Assembly: GCA_026390775.1 (NCBI GenBank)
Contig: JAPLFF010000007.1
Location: 1,240,001-1,304,000, forward strand
Direction: 5' to 3'
DNA from: Ignavibacteriales bacterium
GTDB taxonomy: Bacteria > Bacteroidota > Ignavibacteria > Ignavibacteriales > Melioribacteraceae
DNA: 64,000 bases
Part shown: positions 52,872 to 61,210 of the stretch, piece by piece
Position numbering within the stretch: position 1 is the first letter of the stretch
How the letters are laid out: each line of letters opens with the position of its first letter
Translations under genes and position numbers: made by a program
Notes under the pieces: generated by a model
The model's input: only the letters and a program-made list of their open reading frames with translations
What the model was told of the DNA's origin: nothing
Databases searched by the model: none

Positions 52872-53339
52872 ATGAAAACAAGAATCTTTTTAGTAGTTCT
52901 ATTTGCATTCACAATTTCATTAACAGCACAAGAAATAAAAGTGCCGGCAAAAGTAAAAGACGCCTTCACAAAACTTTATCCCAAGGCAACTGAAATAAAG
53001 TGGGGTAAAGAAGGAAAAACTGAATTTGAAGCTGAGTTTAAGGTTAACGGAACGGCGGTCTCAGTTGTAGTGGATGTCAAAGGCAACTTAAAAGAAACCG
53101 AAACCGATATTGCAAAATTAGAATTGCCGAAAGGTGTTGAAGAATTTGTTGCAAAGAACTACAAAGGATGGAGTATCACCGAGTCGTCAAAAATTGTCGA
53201 TGCAAAAGACAATGTTACTTTTGAAGTTCAAGTAACTAAGGACAAGGTAAAAAAGGATTTGATCTTTGATAAAAACGGGATACCATTGGTGAAGAAAGAG
53301 ACCAAGAAAGAAAAAAACGAGAAGGAAGAAAAAGATTAA
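52872..53339 (+). CDS. PepSY-like exported protein
   Basis: From ATG 52872 the product is 155 residues, with a signal peptide (RIFLVVLFAFTISLTAQ). GAGG at 52862-52865 supports this start over 52860. VPAKVKDAFTKLYPKATEIKWGKEGKTEFEAEFKVNGTAVSVVVDVKGN is the repeated pattern of PepSY-like (formerly DUF2874) domains, and a second copy follows from LPKGVEEFVAKNYKGWS. The tail is Lys/Glu-rich. It follows the barrel gene by about 30 bp. PepSY-like proteins are often found beside such receptors and sensor kinases. Confidence 0.85.
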   Translation: MKTRIFLVVLFAFTISLTAQEIKVPAKVKDAFTKLYPKATEIKWGKEGKTEFEAEFKVNGTAVSVVVDVKGNLKETETDIAKLELPKGVEEFVAKNYKGWSITESSKIVDAKDNVTFEVQVTKDKVKKDLIFDKNGIPLVKKETKKEKNEKEEKD

Positions 53340-53423
53340 CATCTATTGATGTAGAATAATCGCCGAATTTAAAAATAAAAATGAAGAGCGGAAAAAGTTT
53401 TTTAGTATTATTATTTCATAAAT

Positions 53424-53447
53424 AAAAGCCGGCAACCGCCGGCTTAT
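53424..53447. terminator. Bidirectional terminator-like hairpin
   Basis: AAGCCGGC (53426-53433) and GCCGGCTT (53438-53445) form a perfect 8-bp stem with an AACC loop between the convergent PepSY-like and coiled-coil genes. Confidence 0.7.
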
Positions 53448-53473
53448 TAATATTCTTGCTTAGATGGATAAGT

Positions 53474-54733
53474 CTATGATTGTTCTTCCTTCTTTTCTTC
53501 AACAATAACTTTCTTCTTCTTTCCCTTCGTAAAGTAAGCCGCAACTAAACCAACAATTACAATTGCACCAAGAATATAAACCCAATTCCACTTTGATCCG
53601 GGTGCAACTTTTTCTTTCCAAGTCGAAATTCTTTTTTCGACAGAATCTTTGTTCGCTTTGGTCATTAAATTATTTTCAATCAAAACCGGAACCCAAATCG
53701 GTTGAACAGTTTTGAAGTAAACGCTGTCTGTAAAAGCAAAAAAAGTTTTTTCTGATTCAGTCTTACTTTTAACGCCGTAATTTTTTATTTCGTCATCAAC
53801 AAAAGAAGTTACACTGTTAACAAATTGATCTCCACTCTTAAAAGGAAGGAGCGCAAGTTTATAATCGTGGAAGAGTTTATTAACCTGTCCCCACATTTCA
53901 TCATTGATGCGGATATTCCAATCGGTGAACAATGCATCAATATTTGCAATTTGTGCCGCTTTATCACGGCGATTCAAATAGACTTCCGCAAGTTTAGGTC
54001 CTACTTGGCGCCATACCTTGTTAAAATCTTTGTATTGTTCTTCCATTTTAGAAAGATCTTCCGCAGTCATCTGGGTTACTTTCATGAATTGGACGTTATC
54101 GCTGATTGTGCGTTCTATATTATAGAATAGATTTCCATTATCAACTTTTTTGTAGACAGCTTGTTTTTCGGCTTCGTTAAGCGTGCCGGGAGTTTTAACA
54201 AATTCTTGCAGCAAACTATCAACGATACCGCGCACAAGTTCATCACGCTGTTCAATGTTCGATTTCAATTGCGCAACTAATTTTGTAAGCGATGCAATCG
54301 TTGCCGCATCTTTAGCTGTTTTAATATTTAATTGTTTTATCTGCAAGATCAAACCTTCGTTCTGCTGGCTGATTTCGGAAACTTTATCTTTAAGCGAGCC
54401 AACTTCAGTTGTGAGCTGTACGATCTGAGTGAAATCACTCTTGCGAACTTCAAGCGTACGTTCGATTTTCAAAAATTCTTCATCGTAATTTATCTGAAGA
54501 GATTTTTCGAGAAATGTTTTGGAATTTGCAAATTCCTCTTTTAGTTTTGCGATGTTCTCACCGATTACGTTGCATTCATCTAAAGAAGCTGCATTCTTGA
54601 TAGCGCTTTCGTATTGCTTAAATCGTGAATCAAAGCTGTTTACTTTTTCACGATCCGATTGAGCAAATGTATTTTGACTAAGAACAAAGGCAGCAGGAAG
54701 GAAAATCAAAAAGAAAAATTTATTTAGTTTCAT
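53474..54733 (-). CDS. Exported coiled-coil protein with C-terminal membrane anchor
   Basis: The 419-residue protein has a signal peptide (FFFLIFLPAAFVLSQNTFAQ), a long heptad-rich coiled-coil region (about residues 95-170; LTTEVGSLKDKVSEISQQNEGLILQIKQL), a globular middle and a C-terminal membrane segment (WVYILGAIVIVGLVAAYFTKG) followed by a basic and then Glu-rich cytoplasmic tail (KKKKVIVEEKKEEQS). This predicts a periplasmic coiled coil held in the inner membrane. The family is not recognised. The lipoprotein gene lies 4 bp upstream, so the two probably form one operon. Confidence 0.7.
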   Translation of the reverse strand: MKLNKFFFLIFLPAAFVLSQNTFAQSDREKVNSFDSRFKQYESAIKNAASLDECNVIGENIAKLKEEFANSKTFLEKSLQINYDEEFLKIERTLEVRKSDFTQIVQLTTEVGSLKDKVSEISQQNEGLILQIKQLNIKTAKDAATIASLTKLVAQLKSNIEQRDELVRGIVDSLLQEFVKTPGTLNEAEKQAVYKKVDNGNLFYNIERTISDNVQFMKVTQMTAEDLSKMEEQYKDFNKVWRQVGPKLAEVYLNRRDKAAQIANIDALFTDWNIRINDEMWGQVNKLFHDYKLALLPFKSGDQFVNSVTSFVDDEIKNYGVKSKTESEKTFFAFTDSVYFKTVQPIWVPVLIENNLMTKANKDSVEKRISTWKEKVAPGSKWNWVYILGAIVIVGLVAAYFTKGKKKKVIVEEKKEEQS

Positions 54734-54737
54734 TTTA

Positions 54738-55184
54738 TTACCTCACTATGCCTTTGTTATTCAATAAATATTTATTAGGACTATCAAGCAATTCTATGTT
54801 AGGAGATTTTTGATTGAACGCAGGGGAAACCAATCCTGTTTCTGTAACCGTGATTTTGTTTTCTAGATCCATGCCATTTTCTTCCGGTTCAAACACGTAA
54901 ACATTTTTAAAGTCTTTCCCTGTGATATAATAAAAACCAAGTTTATCGCGGATTAGTCTAATTTCTTTTCCGGAAAAATTTGTGGAATCCTTAAACTCTT
55001 CATAAAAAAGAGCTTTAACTTTTAACGTGAACGAGTATCTCTGCTCTTCAACAAATCCTTTGGCATCAACTTTTAAAACATTTTCGATCGGCCAGGAATA
55101 ATCTGCTGGTTTAAGTGCTAGCGATGAACACGCAGAGATGATGATTAATAATAACAGAGCGGAAAAATATTTCTGTAAACTCAT
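54738..55184 (-). CDS. Hypothetical lipoprotein
   Basis: The 148-residue protein has a lipobox (LLIIISACSS, Cys at about residue 19). The rest has no recognised domain; it has several short strands and a YYITGKDFKNVYVFEPEENGMDL stretch. It is directly upstream of the coiled-coil membrane protein gene and is probably its partner. Confidence 0.65.
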   Translation of the reverse strand: MSLQKYFSALLLLIIISACSSLALKPADYSWPIENVLKVDAKGFVEEQRYSFTLKVKALFYEEFKDSTNFSGKEIRLIRDKLGFYYITGKDFKNVYVFEPEENGMDLENKITVTETGLVSPAFNQKSPNIELLDSPNKYLLNNKGIVR

Positions 55185-55397
55185 AACAATGCCTCTTCAA
55201 TAAAATTAACTAATGAAAGTTAGCGATTTTAGCTGTTATTTGTAAGTGGTTAAATCCTTAAAGAAATTAATTGGTAATTCTTCAAAACTGAGCAATGTCG
55301 TGATTTTTCTATTACCTTGACATTGAATTTTGCTGAATATATTTTCGATTCAAAATGAAACCATTCATAAAATAATCATCCAATAATAGGGGGAGTC

Positions 55398-56756
55398 ATG
55401 AATAAAATTATTTTTTTGCTGATTGCCTTTTTCTCCATTATAAATTTTTGTTATCCGCAAACTTCGGAATCGCTTTTAAGATCATCTTCTGTAATAAAAA
55501 GCATAGATCCAAACGATGAAGATTATACCGATCTTCTTCCATTGAAGAAAAAAATTGATGAGGCACAGATTGTAGTGTTAGGTGAAATATCACACGATGG
55601 CGGCGCAACTCTCCAAGCTAAATCACGATTTGTTAAATTTCTGCACAAAGAAATGGGGTTTGAAGTTATTGCCTGGGAAGCCGGATTTATTGATTGTTAT
55701 TATATGAATGAAGCTCTTAGATCTGAATTCCCGCTTAAAGATGCAAAAAAATATATGATGAGCGGCAGTTGGGAGGCAAGTGAGTATGTACATCCAGTTT
55801 TTGATTATGCTAGAAGAAGCTGGAAAACGGAAAGACCGCTTATTATGGCGGGATTTGATTTGGGAAGACCGCCGAGTGCAGCAAAAAATTATATAGGAGT
55901 GATTGATTCAATATTTGCAAAAGCGCCATGGCTTAAACCAGCCGATTCCGTTTATTCTAAAATAGATACATGCGCTAAAAGTGTGGGCGGATATTTAGGA
56001 AATCAGTTCACAAAAAAATTCTCTAAGAAGAGTGAACAGACAGTTAAATTTTTTATTTATTCGCTAATGGATTCACTTACAAGTGACAAAAAATCTTCTG
56101 GAGAATTTTCTCAATTAGAAAAATTGAAATACAGTTACTTTTTACGCTCTTTCTATTTTGATGTTGAATTGAATAACCTCATTTACCAAAGGGATGAAAC
56201 TTATCAGACTATGCGTGATAAATTTATGGCAGATAGAATGCTTTGGCTGATAGAAAAACTTTATCCCGGAAAAAAAATTATTGTTTGGGCTTCAACAGCA
56301 CATTTTAAAAGAAACTCATTTTTACAAACACGAATAGATGGTGATAAAAGTATTGGCGATTTATCATTCTATAATAGAAGCTCTGTGTTTCTTCAGGCGG
56401 GTGATTATTTAGATTATTATTTCGGTAAAAAGATTTATACTATTGCGTTCACCACTTTTCAGGGCGAGAAGGGAATGGTGTTTCCTGATGGTCATCCTAA
56501 GAAGAAAGATTATGAATACACGGATAAAATAAACGAACCAGAACCCGGCAGCTATGAAGCAATTGCTCATGAAACTGAAGAAGAATATTTGTTTACGGAT
56601 TTGAGATCGCTAAGAAAGAACAATTGGTTAAGTAAAGAATATATTGCTTATCCGGTTGGATATAGAAAAGTCAAAGCTAGATGGAACGATATAATTGATG
56701 CATTTTTCTTTATAGATAAAATGTTTCCTGAAAAAATACTTCCGATTGATAAGTGA
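55398..56756 (+). CDS. Erythromycin esterase family protein, exported
   Basis: The 452-residue protein has a signal peptide (IIFLLIAFFSIINFCYPQ). The catalytic-type motifs of the erythromycin esterase (EreA/EreB-like) family are visible: IVVLGEISHDGGATLQAKSRFVKFLHKEMGFEVIAWEAGFIDCYYMNEAL and, near the end, KIIVWASTAHFKRNSFL with the conserved His. Family members hydrolyse esters or have unknown substrates; activity on macrolides is not implied. GGGGGAG lies before the start. Confidence 0.88.
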   Translation: MNKIIFLLIAFFSIINFCYPQTSESLLRSSSVIKSIDPNDEDYTDLLPLKKKIDEAQIVVLGEISHDGGATLQAKSRFVKFLHKEMGFEVIAWEAGFIDCYYMNEALRSEFPLKDAKKYMMSGSWEASEYVHPVFDYARRSWKTERPLIMAGFDLGRPPSAAKNYIGVIDSIFAKAPWLKPADSVYSKIDTCAKSVGGYLGNQFTKKFSKKSEQTVKFFIYSLMDSLTSDKKSSGEFSQLEKLKYSYFLRSFYFDVELNNLIYQRDETYQTMRDKFMADRMLWLIEKLYPGKKIIVWASTAHFKRNSFLQTRIDGDKSIGDLSFYNRSSVFLQAGDYLDYYFGKKIYTIAFTTFQGEKGMVFPDGHPKKKDYEYTDKINEPEPGSYEAIAHETEEEYLFTDLRSLRKNNWLSKEYIAYPVGYRKVKARWNDIIDAFFFIDKMFPEKILPIDK

Positions 56757-56876
56757 TAGAACTGATAATAAAAAAGCCGGTTAAAATGCATGCTTCTTTT
56801 TTTATTTCTTTCCAACTCAATTGGTAAATATTATATTCACATCTATAATCTTAAACAAATAAGAAAGGGTTGTACA

Positions 56877-57458
56877 ATGAAGCTAAAAAAATTGTTGGTT
56901 GGAATGATGGCAACATTAATTCTTTTCTCAGCATCTTCTAGTTTTGCTCAACAAGGTGATCAAGCAGAGATGATGAAAAAATGGCAGGAGTATATGACTC
57001 CGGGACCGGTTCATCAACAATTTGCAAAGATGACAGGTAACTGGAAAGCAGCAGTTACACAATATATGGGCGGCCAAGAATCTAAATCAGAAGGAACGGC
57101 TGCATACGAAATGATTCTCGGCGGCAGATATATGAAATCAATATTTAAAGGAAACATGATGGGAATGCCGCTCGAAGGAATGGGATTGGATGCTTATGAC
57201 AATGCTACTAAAGAATATATTAGTATATGGGTAGATAATTTTGGGACAGGCGTTATGTATATGAAAGGGAAGATGGATGAAAAGACTAAAGAAATTGTTT
57301 ACACAGGGAACACAGTGGATCCAATGACGGGCAAAGATCAGCCGACAAAGACAGTAACGAAGAATATTGATAATGATCATCAGCAAATGGTGATGTATAT
57401 GATTCAAGACGGAAAAGAAATAAAAAATATGCAGATTGATTACACAAGAGTTAAGTAA
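56877..57458 (+). CDS. DUF1579 family exported protein
   Basis: From ATG 56877 the product is 193 residues with a signal peptide (LLVGMMATLILFSASSSFAQ); a longer frame from 56790 adds residues without family similarity, and AAGAAAGGG precedes 56877. The body has the DUF1579 pattern: MTGNWKAAVTQYMGG, GTAAYEMILGGRYMKSIFKGNMMGMPLEGMGLDAYDN and NFGTGVMYMKGKMDEKTKEIVYTG. The fold is lipocalin-like but function is unknown. Confidence 0.85.
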   Translation: MKLKKLLVGMMATLILFSASSSFAQQGDQAEMMKKWQEYMTPGPVHQQFAKMTGNWKAAVTQYMGGQESKSEGTAAYEMILGGRYMKSIFKGNMMGMPLEGMGLDAYDNATKEYISIWVDNFGTGVMYMKGKMDEKTKEIVYTGNTVDPMTGKDQPTKTVTKNIDNDHQQMVMYMIQDGKEIKNMQIDYTRVK

Positions 57459-57500
57459 TACGAAATATTATACCGATGTAAATCGTCATCAAAAAATTAC

Positions 57501-57531
57501 CCGAACTGTGAATAACAGTTCGGTTTTTTTT
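57501..57531 (+). terminator. Rho-independent terminator after the DUF1579 gene
   Basis: CCGAACTGT (57501-57509) and ACAGTTCGG (57515-57523) form a 9-bp stem with a GAATA loop followed by eight T residues. Confidence 0.92.
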
Positions 57532-57555
57532 ATTCTATTAAAATTTAGAATTTTA

Positions 57556-57981
57556 TTACTTTTTTAAGAATCCGTACTTCTTCAAATGGAGATAAGCCAA
57601 ATACCCAACGGCGCTTAATTGTACAGTGCCAAGAAGATATTTCAATACTTTCATGCTTTGCAAATCGGAATACTTTTCTTGTAATGGATTTAAGATGTTC
57701 ATTTGCAAATTGTTTTGTATTTCATCTTGATTTATAATTTTTGCCAATTGCATTCGTGTTTGTATCCAGATCGAAGACGAATCATTCAAAAAGCCAGAAC
57801 TTAATTTTAGGCTAGTCAGGTTATCAAAGTTTAATGTGTATGATGATTGGTTATAAAAATAATTGGAAAAGTTTAGAGGGGTCTCATGATTCTTTAATGA
57901 ATCTGTTTTGTTCTGCGCAAAGCACAAATTAAAAAACAGAAAAAGAACTATTAATTTATAAAGGAACGTCTTCATCTTCAT
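57556..57981 (-). CDS. Small hypothetical exported protein
   Basis: From ATG 57981 the product is 141 residues, with a signal peptide (FLYKLIVLFLFFNLCFAQ) and a C-terminal hydrophobic helix (YLLGTVQLSAVGYLAYLHLKKYGFLKK). No family is recognised. The start overlaps the end of the acidic protein gene upstream by 26 bp, so they are likely cotranscribed. An upstream ATG at 58011 is possible but adds residues inside the neighbour. Confidence 0.6.
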   Translation of the reverse strand: MKMKTFLYKLIVLFLFFNLCFAQNKTDSLKNHETPLNFSNYFYNQSSYTLNFDNLTSLKLSSGFLNDSSSIWIQTRMQLAKIINQDEIQNNLQMNILNPLQEKYSDLQSMKVLKYLLGTVQLSAVGYLAYLHLKKYGFLKK

Positions 57982-58471
57982 CGAACTCGTCATCTCCCAA
58001 AAGGTCATCATCTAATTCAACCTCTTCTTCGTTAATATTTTCGGGCTCGGAATCATCGTCTAAATCATTCTCTCCCTTCGGCACATTAGAGTATAATACG
58101 GGATCGGGCTGAGAATAATATGTGTCTTTAGACGAATAATTATCATCCATACGATCCATTACTTGACCCAATAACTCATCGCTTAGATCAGCTTTCATTT
58201 CTTTCGCTTCAACTTTTTTCTCAGCTTCAAATTTTTCCGTTCCTTTATCTGTATTTTTCCACATTTCGGTTAGATCTTTTTTATCCAATTTACTTAGGCA
58301 GTTATCAATTTCTTTTTCAATAACCTTTATATCTTTCTGATCCCAAGTGCTTTCAGAATAGAGTTGAGACTTTAGGTAATCCCAAAATGTTTGTCCTTTC
58401 TTTTCTGGAGAAGGATACTTCTTGAGAACAGTAACCACATCATTAACGATTTTCTTCATTGTAGTCGCCAC
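57956..58471 (-). CDS. Hypothetical cytoplasmic protein with highly acidic tail
   Basis: The 171-residue protein has a helical N-terminal two thirds (IVNDVVTVLKKYPSPEKKGQTFWDYLKSQL) and a C-terminal tail that is almost all Asp and Glu (EEVELDDDLLGDDEFDEDED). No signal peptide is present. Function is not recognised. The start may also be Met at 58459. Confidence 0.6.
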   Translation of the reverse strand: MATTMKKIVNDVVTVLKKYPSPEKKGQTFWDYLKSQLYSESTWDQKDIKVIEKEIDNCLSKLDKKDLTEMWKNTDKGTEKFEAEKKVEAKEMKADLSDELLGQVMDRMDDNYSSKDTYYSQPDPVLYSNVPKGENDLDDDSEPENINEEEVELDDDLLGDDEFDEDEDVPL

Positions 58472-58679
58472 AATAACACCTTTCGAATATTACCACTAAT
58501 AAATTAGCAAATTATAATAAAAATCAAACAGAGATTATTTCCATCAATTTTATTATAGAAAAATAATTCTATTCCTGGAAAAATATATTTTTTTATATGC
58601 GGATAAAGGAAGAAATTCTTTTTATTTTATAATGTATGATCAAAATTATAAATAACAAATCATAATATAAAAATCAATT

Positions 58680-58751
58680 GCCCCCGTAGCTCAGTGGATA
58701 GAGCAGTGGCCTCCGGAGCCATGTGCGCAGGTTCGACTCCTGCCGGGGGTA
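58680..58751 (+). tRNA. tRNA-Arg (anticodon CCG)
   Basis: A full cloverleaf of 72 nt: acceptor GCCCCCG with CGGGGGT (one G-T pair at the end), D-arm GCTC...GAGC, anticodon stem GTGGC/GCCAT with loop CTCCGGA (CCG at 58713-58715), T-arm GCAGG-TTCGACT-CCTGC and discriminator A. CCA is not encoded. Confidence 0.94.
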
Positions 58752-58780
58752 CATTTTTACATGAAAAGTGAATTGTCAAA

Positions 58781-58800
58781 CCTACCTGTCGGTAGGCAGG
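58781..58800. repeat. Family D palindrome
   Basis: CCTACCTGTCGGTAGGCAGG with GTCAAA before and CGTGAAAA after. Same flanks and core as 40230-40249. Confidence 0.65.
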
Positions 58801-58833
58801 CGTGAAAAGTTTTTAATAATAAACGAGGAATCC

Positions 58834-61089
58834 ATGAAACAGCTGAAAGTATTTTTTTTATTAATTCTTGTTCTATTATATAGCCAAACTTTATTTGCAC
58901 AAACCGAAGATAAATCTCTCTTATCGGTTGATAGAATTTTTAACAGCAGAGATTTTTCCGGAGAATTATTTGGTCAATCACGATGGATTGATGATGGGAA
59001 ATTTTATACAACTCTTGAACCGTCTAAAGATACGCTCGGCGGAAGAGATATTGTTAAATATGAAACCGAATCCGGTAAAAAAGAAATAATGGTTTCTGCT
59101 AAGTTGTTAATTCCAGAAGGAGAGACTAAACCGCTTGGGATTAGTAATTACATTTGGTCTCCGAGTCGCAATATGTTAATGATCTATACAAACACTGCAC
59201 GCGTTTGGCGGCAGAATACAAAAGGCGATTATTGGGTACTTGATCTCAAGACAAATAAACTTCACAAACTTGGCGGCGATGCAAAACCATCAACACTAAT
59301 GTTTGCAAAATTTTCTCCTGATGAGGAAAAAATCGGTTATGTAAGAGAACACAATGTTTATGCTGAAAATTTATCCGATGGTAAAATTACTCAGCTAACT
59401 TTCGACGGTTCTACAACAATAATTAACGGAACATTTGATTGGGTGTATGAAGAAGAGCTTGATCTTCGTGATGGTTTTCGCTGGAGTCCTGACAGTAAAT
59501 CAATCGCTTATTGGCAGCTTGATGCTTCCGGAGTGAAAGACTTTCTTTTAATCAACGATACTGATTCTCTTTATTCTTTTGTAAAACCTGTTCAGTATCC
59601 CAAAGTAGGAACAACGAACTCAGCTTGTAAAGTTGGTGTAGTAAGTGCAAGCGGCGGCGAAACGGTTTGGATGAAAATTCCCGGCGATCCGCGCAACAAT
59701 TATATTGCAAGGATGGATTGGGCTGCAAGTTCCGATGAAATTGTTCTTCAGCACTTGAACAGAAAACAAAATCAAAATGAAGTGATGCTCGGTAATTCAA
59801 AAACCGGAGAAGTAAAAATAATCTTTACTGAAACAGACGCAGCATGGATTGATATTAACGATGATTTGAATTGGCTAAAGAACGGAGAAGAATTTACTTG
59901 GGTAAGCGAACGCGACGGCTGGCGGCACATCTATTTAATATCACGGGATGGGAAGAACACTAAATTACTAACTCCCGGAAACTATGATGTTATAGATGTT
60001 CAAAGTGTTGATGAGAAAGACGGATGGATTTATTTTATGGGATCGCCGGGTAATGCCGCACAACGTTATTTGTTTCGCGTTTCGATGGACGGTAAAGGAA
60101 AGATAGAACGCATCACTCCAAATGAATTCAACGGAAGCAACAGCTATCAGATTTCGGATGGGGCTAATTATGCAATTCATTCTTATTCAAATTTTGATAC
60201 TCCGTCAATCACTAATCTAATAAGTCTTCCCGATCACAAAGTGATAAGAAAATTAGTTGAGAACAAACAGTTAAAAGAAAAAATAACCGCACTAAAAAGA
60301 TTACAAACCGAATTTTTTAAGATTGATATTGGCAACGGAGTTGTTCTTGATGGATGGATGATGAAACCGTATAATTTTGATCCAACGAAAAAATATCCTG
60401 TTCTTTTTAATGTTTACACCGAACCCGCCGGACAAACAGTTGTTGACCGTTGGGGTGGGGGCGGTTACTTGTGGCACTTAATGTTTGCACAGGAAGGTTA
60501 TATAATAATGAGTGTTGATAATAGAGGAACACCGGCGCCACGCGGACGCGAATGGAGAAAATCTATCTATAAAAAAATTGGAGTTCTGAATTCCGGCGAT
60601 CAAGCTGCTGCGGTTAAATCATTACTAGAGAAAAATAGTTTTATGGATGCAGATCGAATTGGAGTATGGGGTTGGAGCGGCGGCGGTTCGGCTACATTAA
60701 ACGCAATGTTCCGCTATCCTGATATTTATAAAACCGGAATGGCGGTTGCGCCTGTTGGTCATGAAAAACTTTATGATACAATTTATCAAGAAAGATATAT
60801 GGGGTTAATTAGTGAAAATCCTGAAGTGTACGAAGAAGGATCTCCGGTTAATTATGCAAAAAACTTAAAAGGAAATTTATTGATAGTTCATGGAACGGGC
60901 GATGATAATGTTCATTACCAAGGAACCGAACTAGTTATAAATGAATTAGTAAAAAACAACAAACCTTTTACTATGATGGCTTATCCAAATAGAACACACG
61001 GCATTTATGAAGGACAGGGAACAACTTTACATTTGTACAATCTTTTGACAAGATATTTACATACTAATCTTCCTGCTGGAGTTAGATAA
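58834..61089 (+). CDS. S9B dipeptidyl peptidase IV-type exported protease
   Basis: From ATG 58834 (after CGAGGA) the product is 751 residues, with a signal peptide (FFLLILVLLYSQTLFAQ). The N-terminal beta-propeller (about 50-480) includes VYEEELDLRDGFRWSPDSKSIAYWQLD, the Glu-Glu motif that anchors the substrate N-terminus in DPP-IV. The C-terminal hydrolase has S615 in WGWSGGGSA, D690 in GTGDDNVH and H722 in NRTHGI, a complete Ser-Asp-His set. It cleaves X-Pro or X-Ala dipeptides from N-termini, probably in the periplasm. Confidence 0.94.
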   Translation: MKQLKVFFLLILVLLYSQTLFAQTEDKSLLSVDRIFNSRDFSGELFGQSRWIDDGKFYTTLEPSKDTLGGRDIVKYETESGKKEIMVSAKLLIPEGETKPLGISNYIWSPSRNMLMIYTNTARVWRQNTKGDYWVLDLKTNKLHKLGGDAKPSTLMFAKFSPDEEKIGYVREHNVYAENLSDGKITQLTFDGSTTIINGTFDWVYEEELDLRDGFRWSPDSKSIAYWQLDASGVKDFLLINDTDSLYSFVKPVQYPKVGTTNSACKVGVVSASGGETVWMKIPGDPRNNYIARMDWAASSDEIVLQHLNRKQNQNEVMLGNSKTGEVKIIFTETDAAWIDINDDLNWLKNGEEFTWVSERDGWRHIYLISRDGKNTKLLTPGNYDVIDVQSVDEKDGWIYFMGSPGNAAQRYLFRVSMDGKGKIERITPNEFNGSNSYQISDGANYAIHSYSNFDTPSITNLISLPDHKVIRKLVENKQLKEKITALKRLQTEFFKIDIGNGVVLDGWMMKPYNFDPTKKYPVLFNVYTEPAGQTVVDRWGGGGYLWHLMFAQEGYIIMSVDNRGTPAPRGREWRKSIYKKIGVLNSGDQAAAVKSLLEKNSFMDADRIGVWGWSGGGSATLNAMFRYPDIYKTGMAVAPVGHEKLYDTIYQERYMGLISENPEVYEEGSPVNYAKNLKGNLLIVHGTGDDNVHYQGTELVINELVKNNKPFTMMAYPNRTHGIYEGQGTTLHLYNLLTRYLHTNLPAGVR

Positions 61090-61210
61090 TTTTTCTCAGT
61101 GAGTTGTTTCCTCTGCGCAAGGGGAAGCAACCACTGTTTTATTTTTTGCAAATTCCTTCCAAGTTTACCAATTTGCGTTAAGTCATTTCTTGATAATTCA
61201 GGAACTGTAA

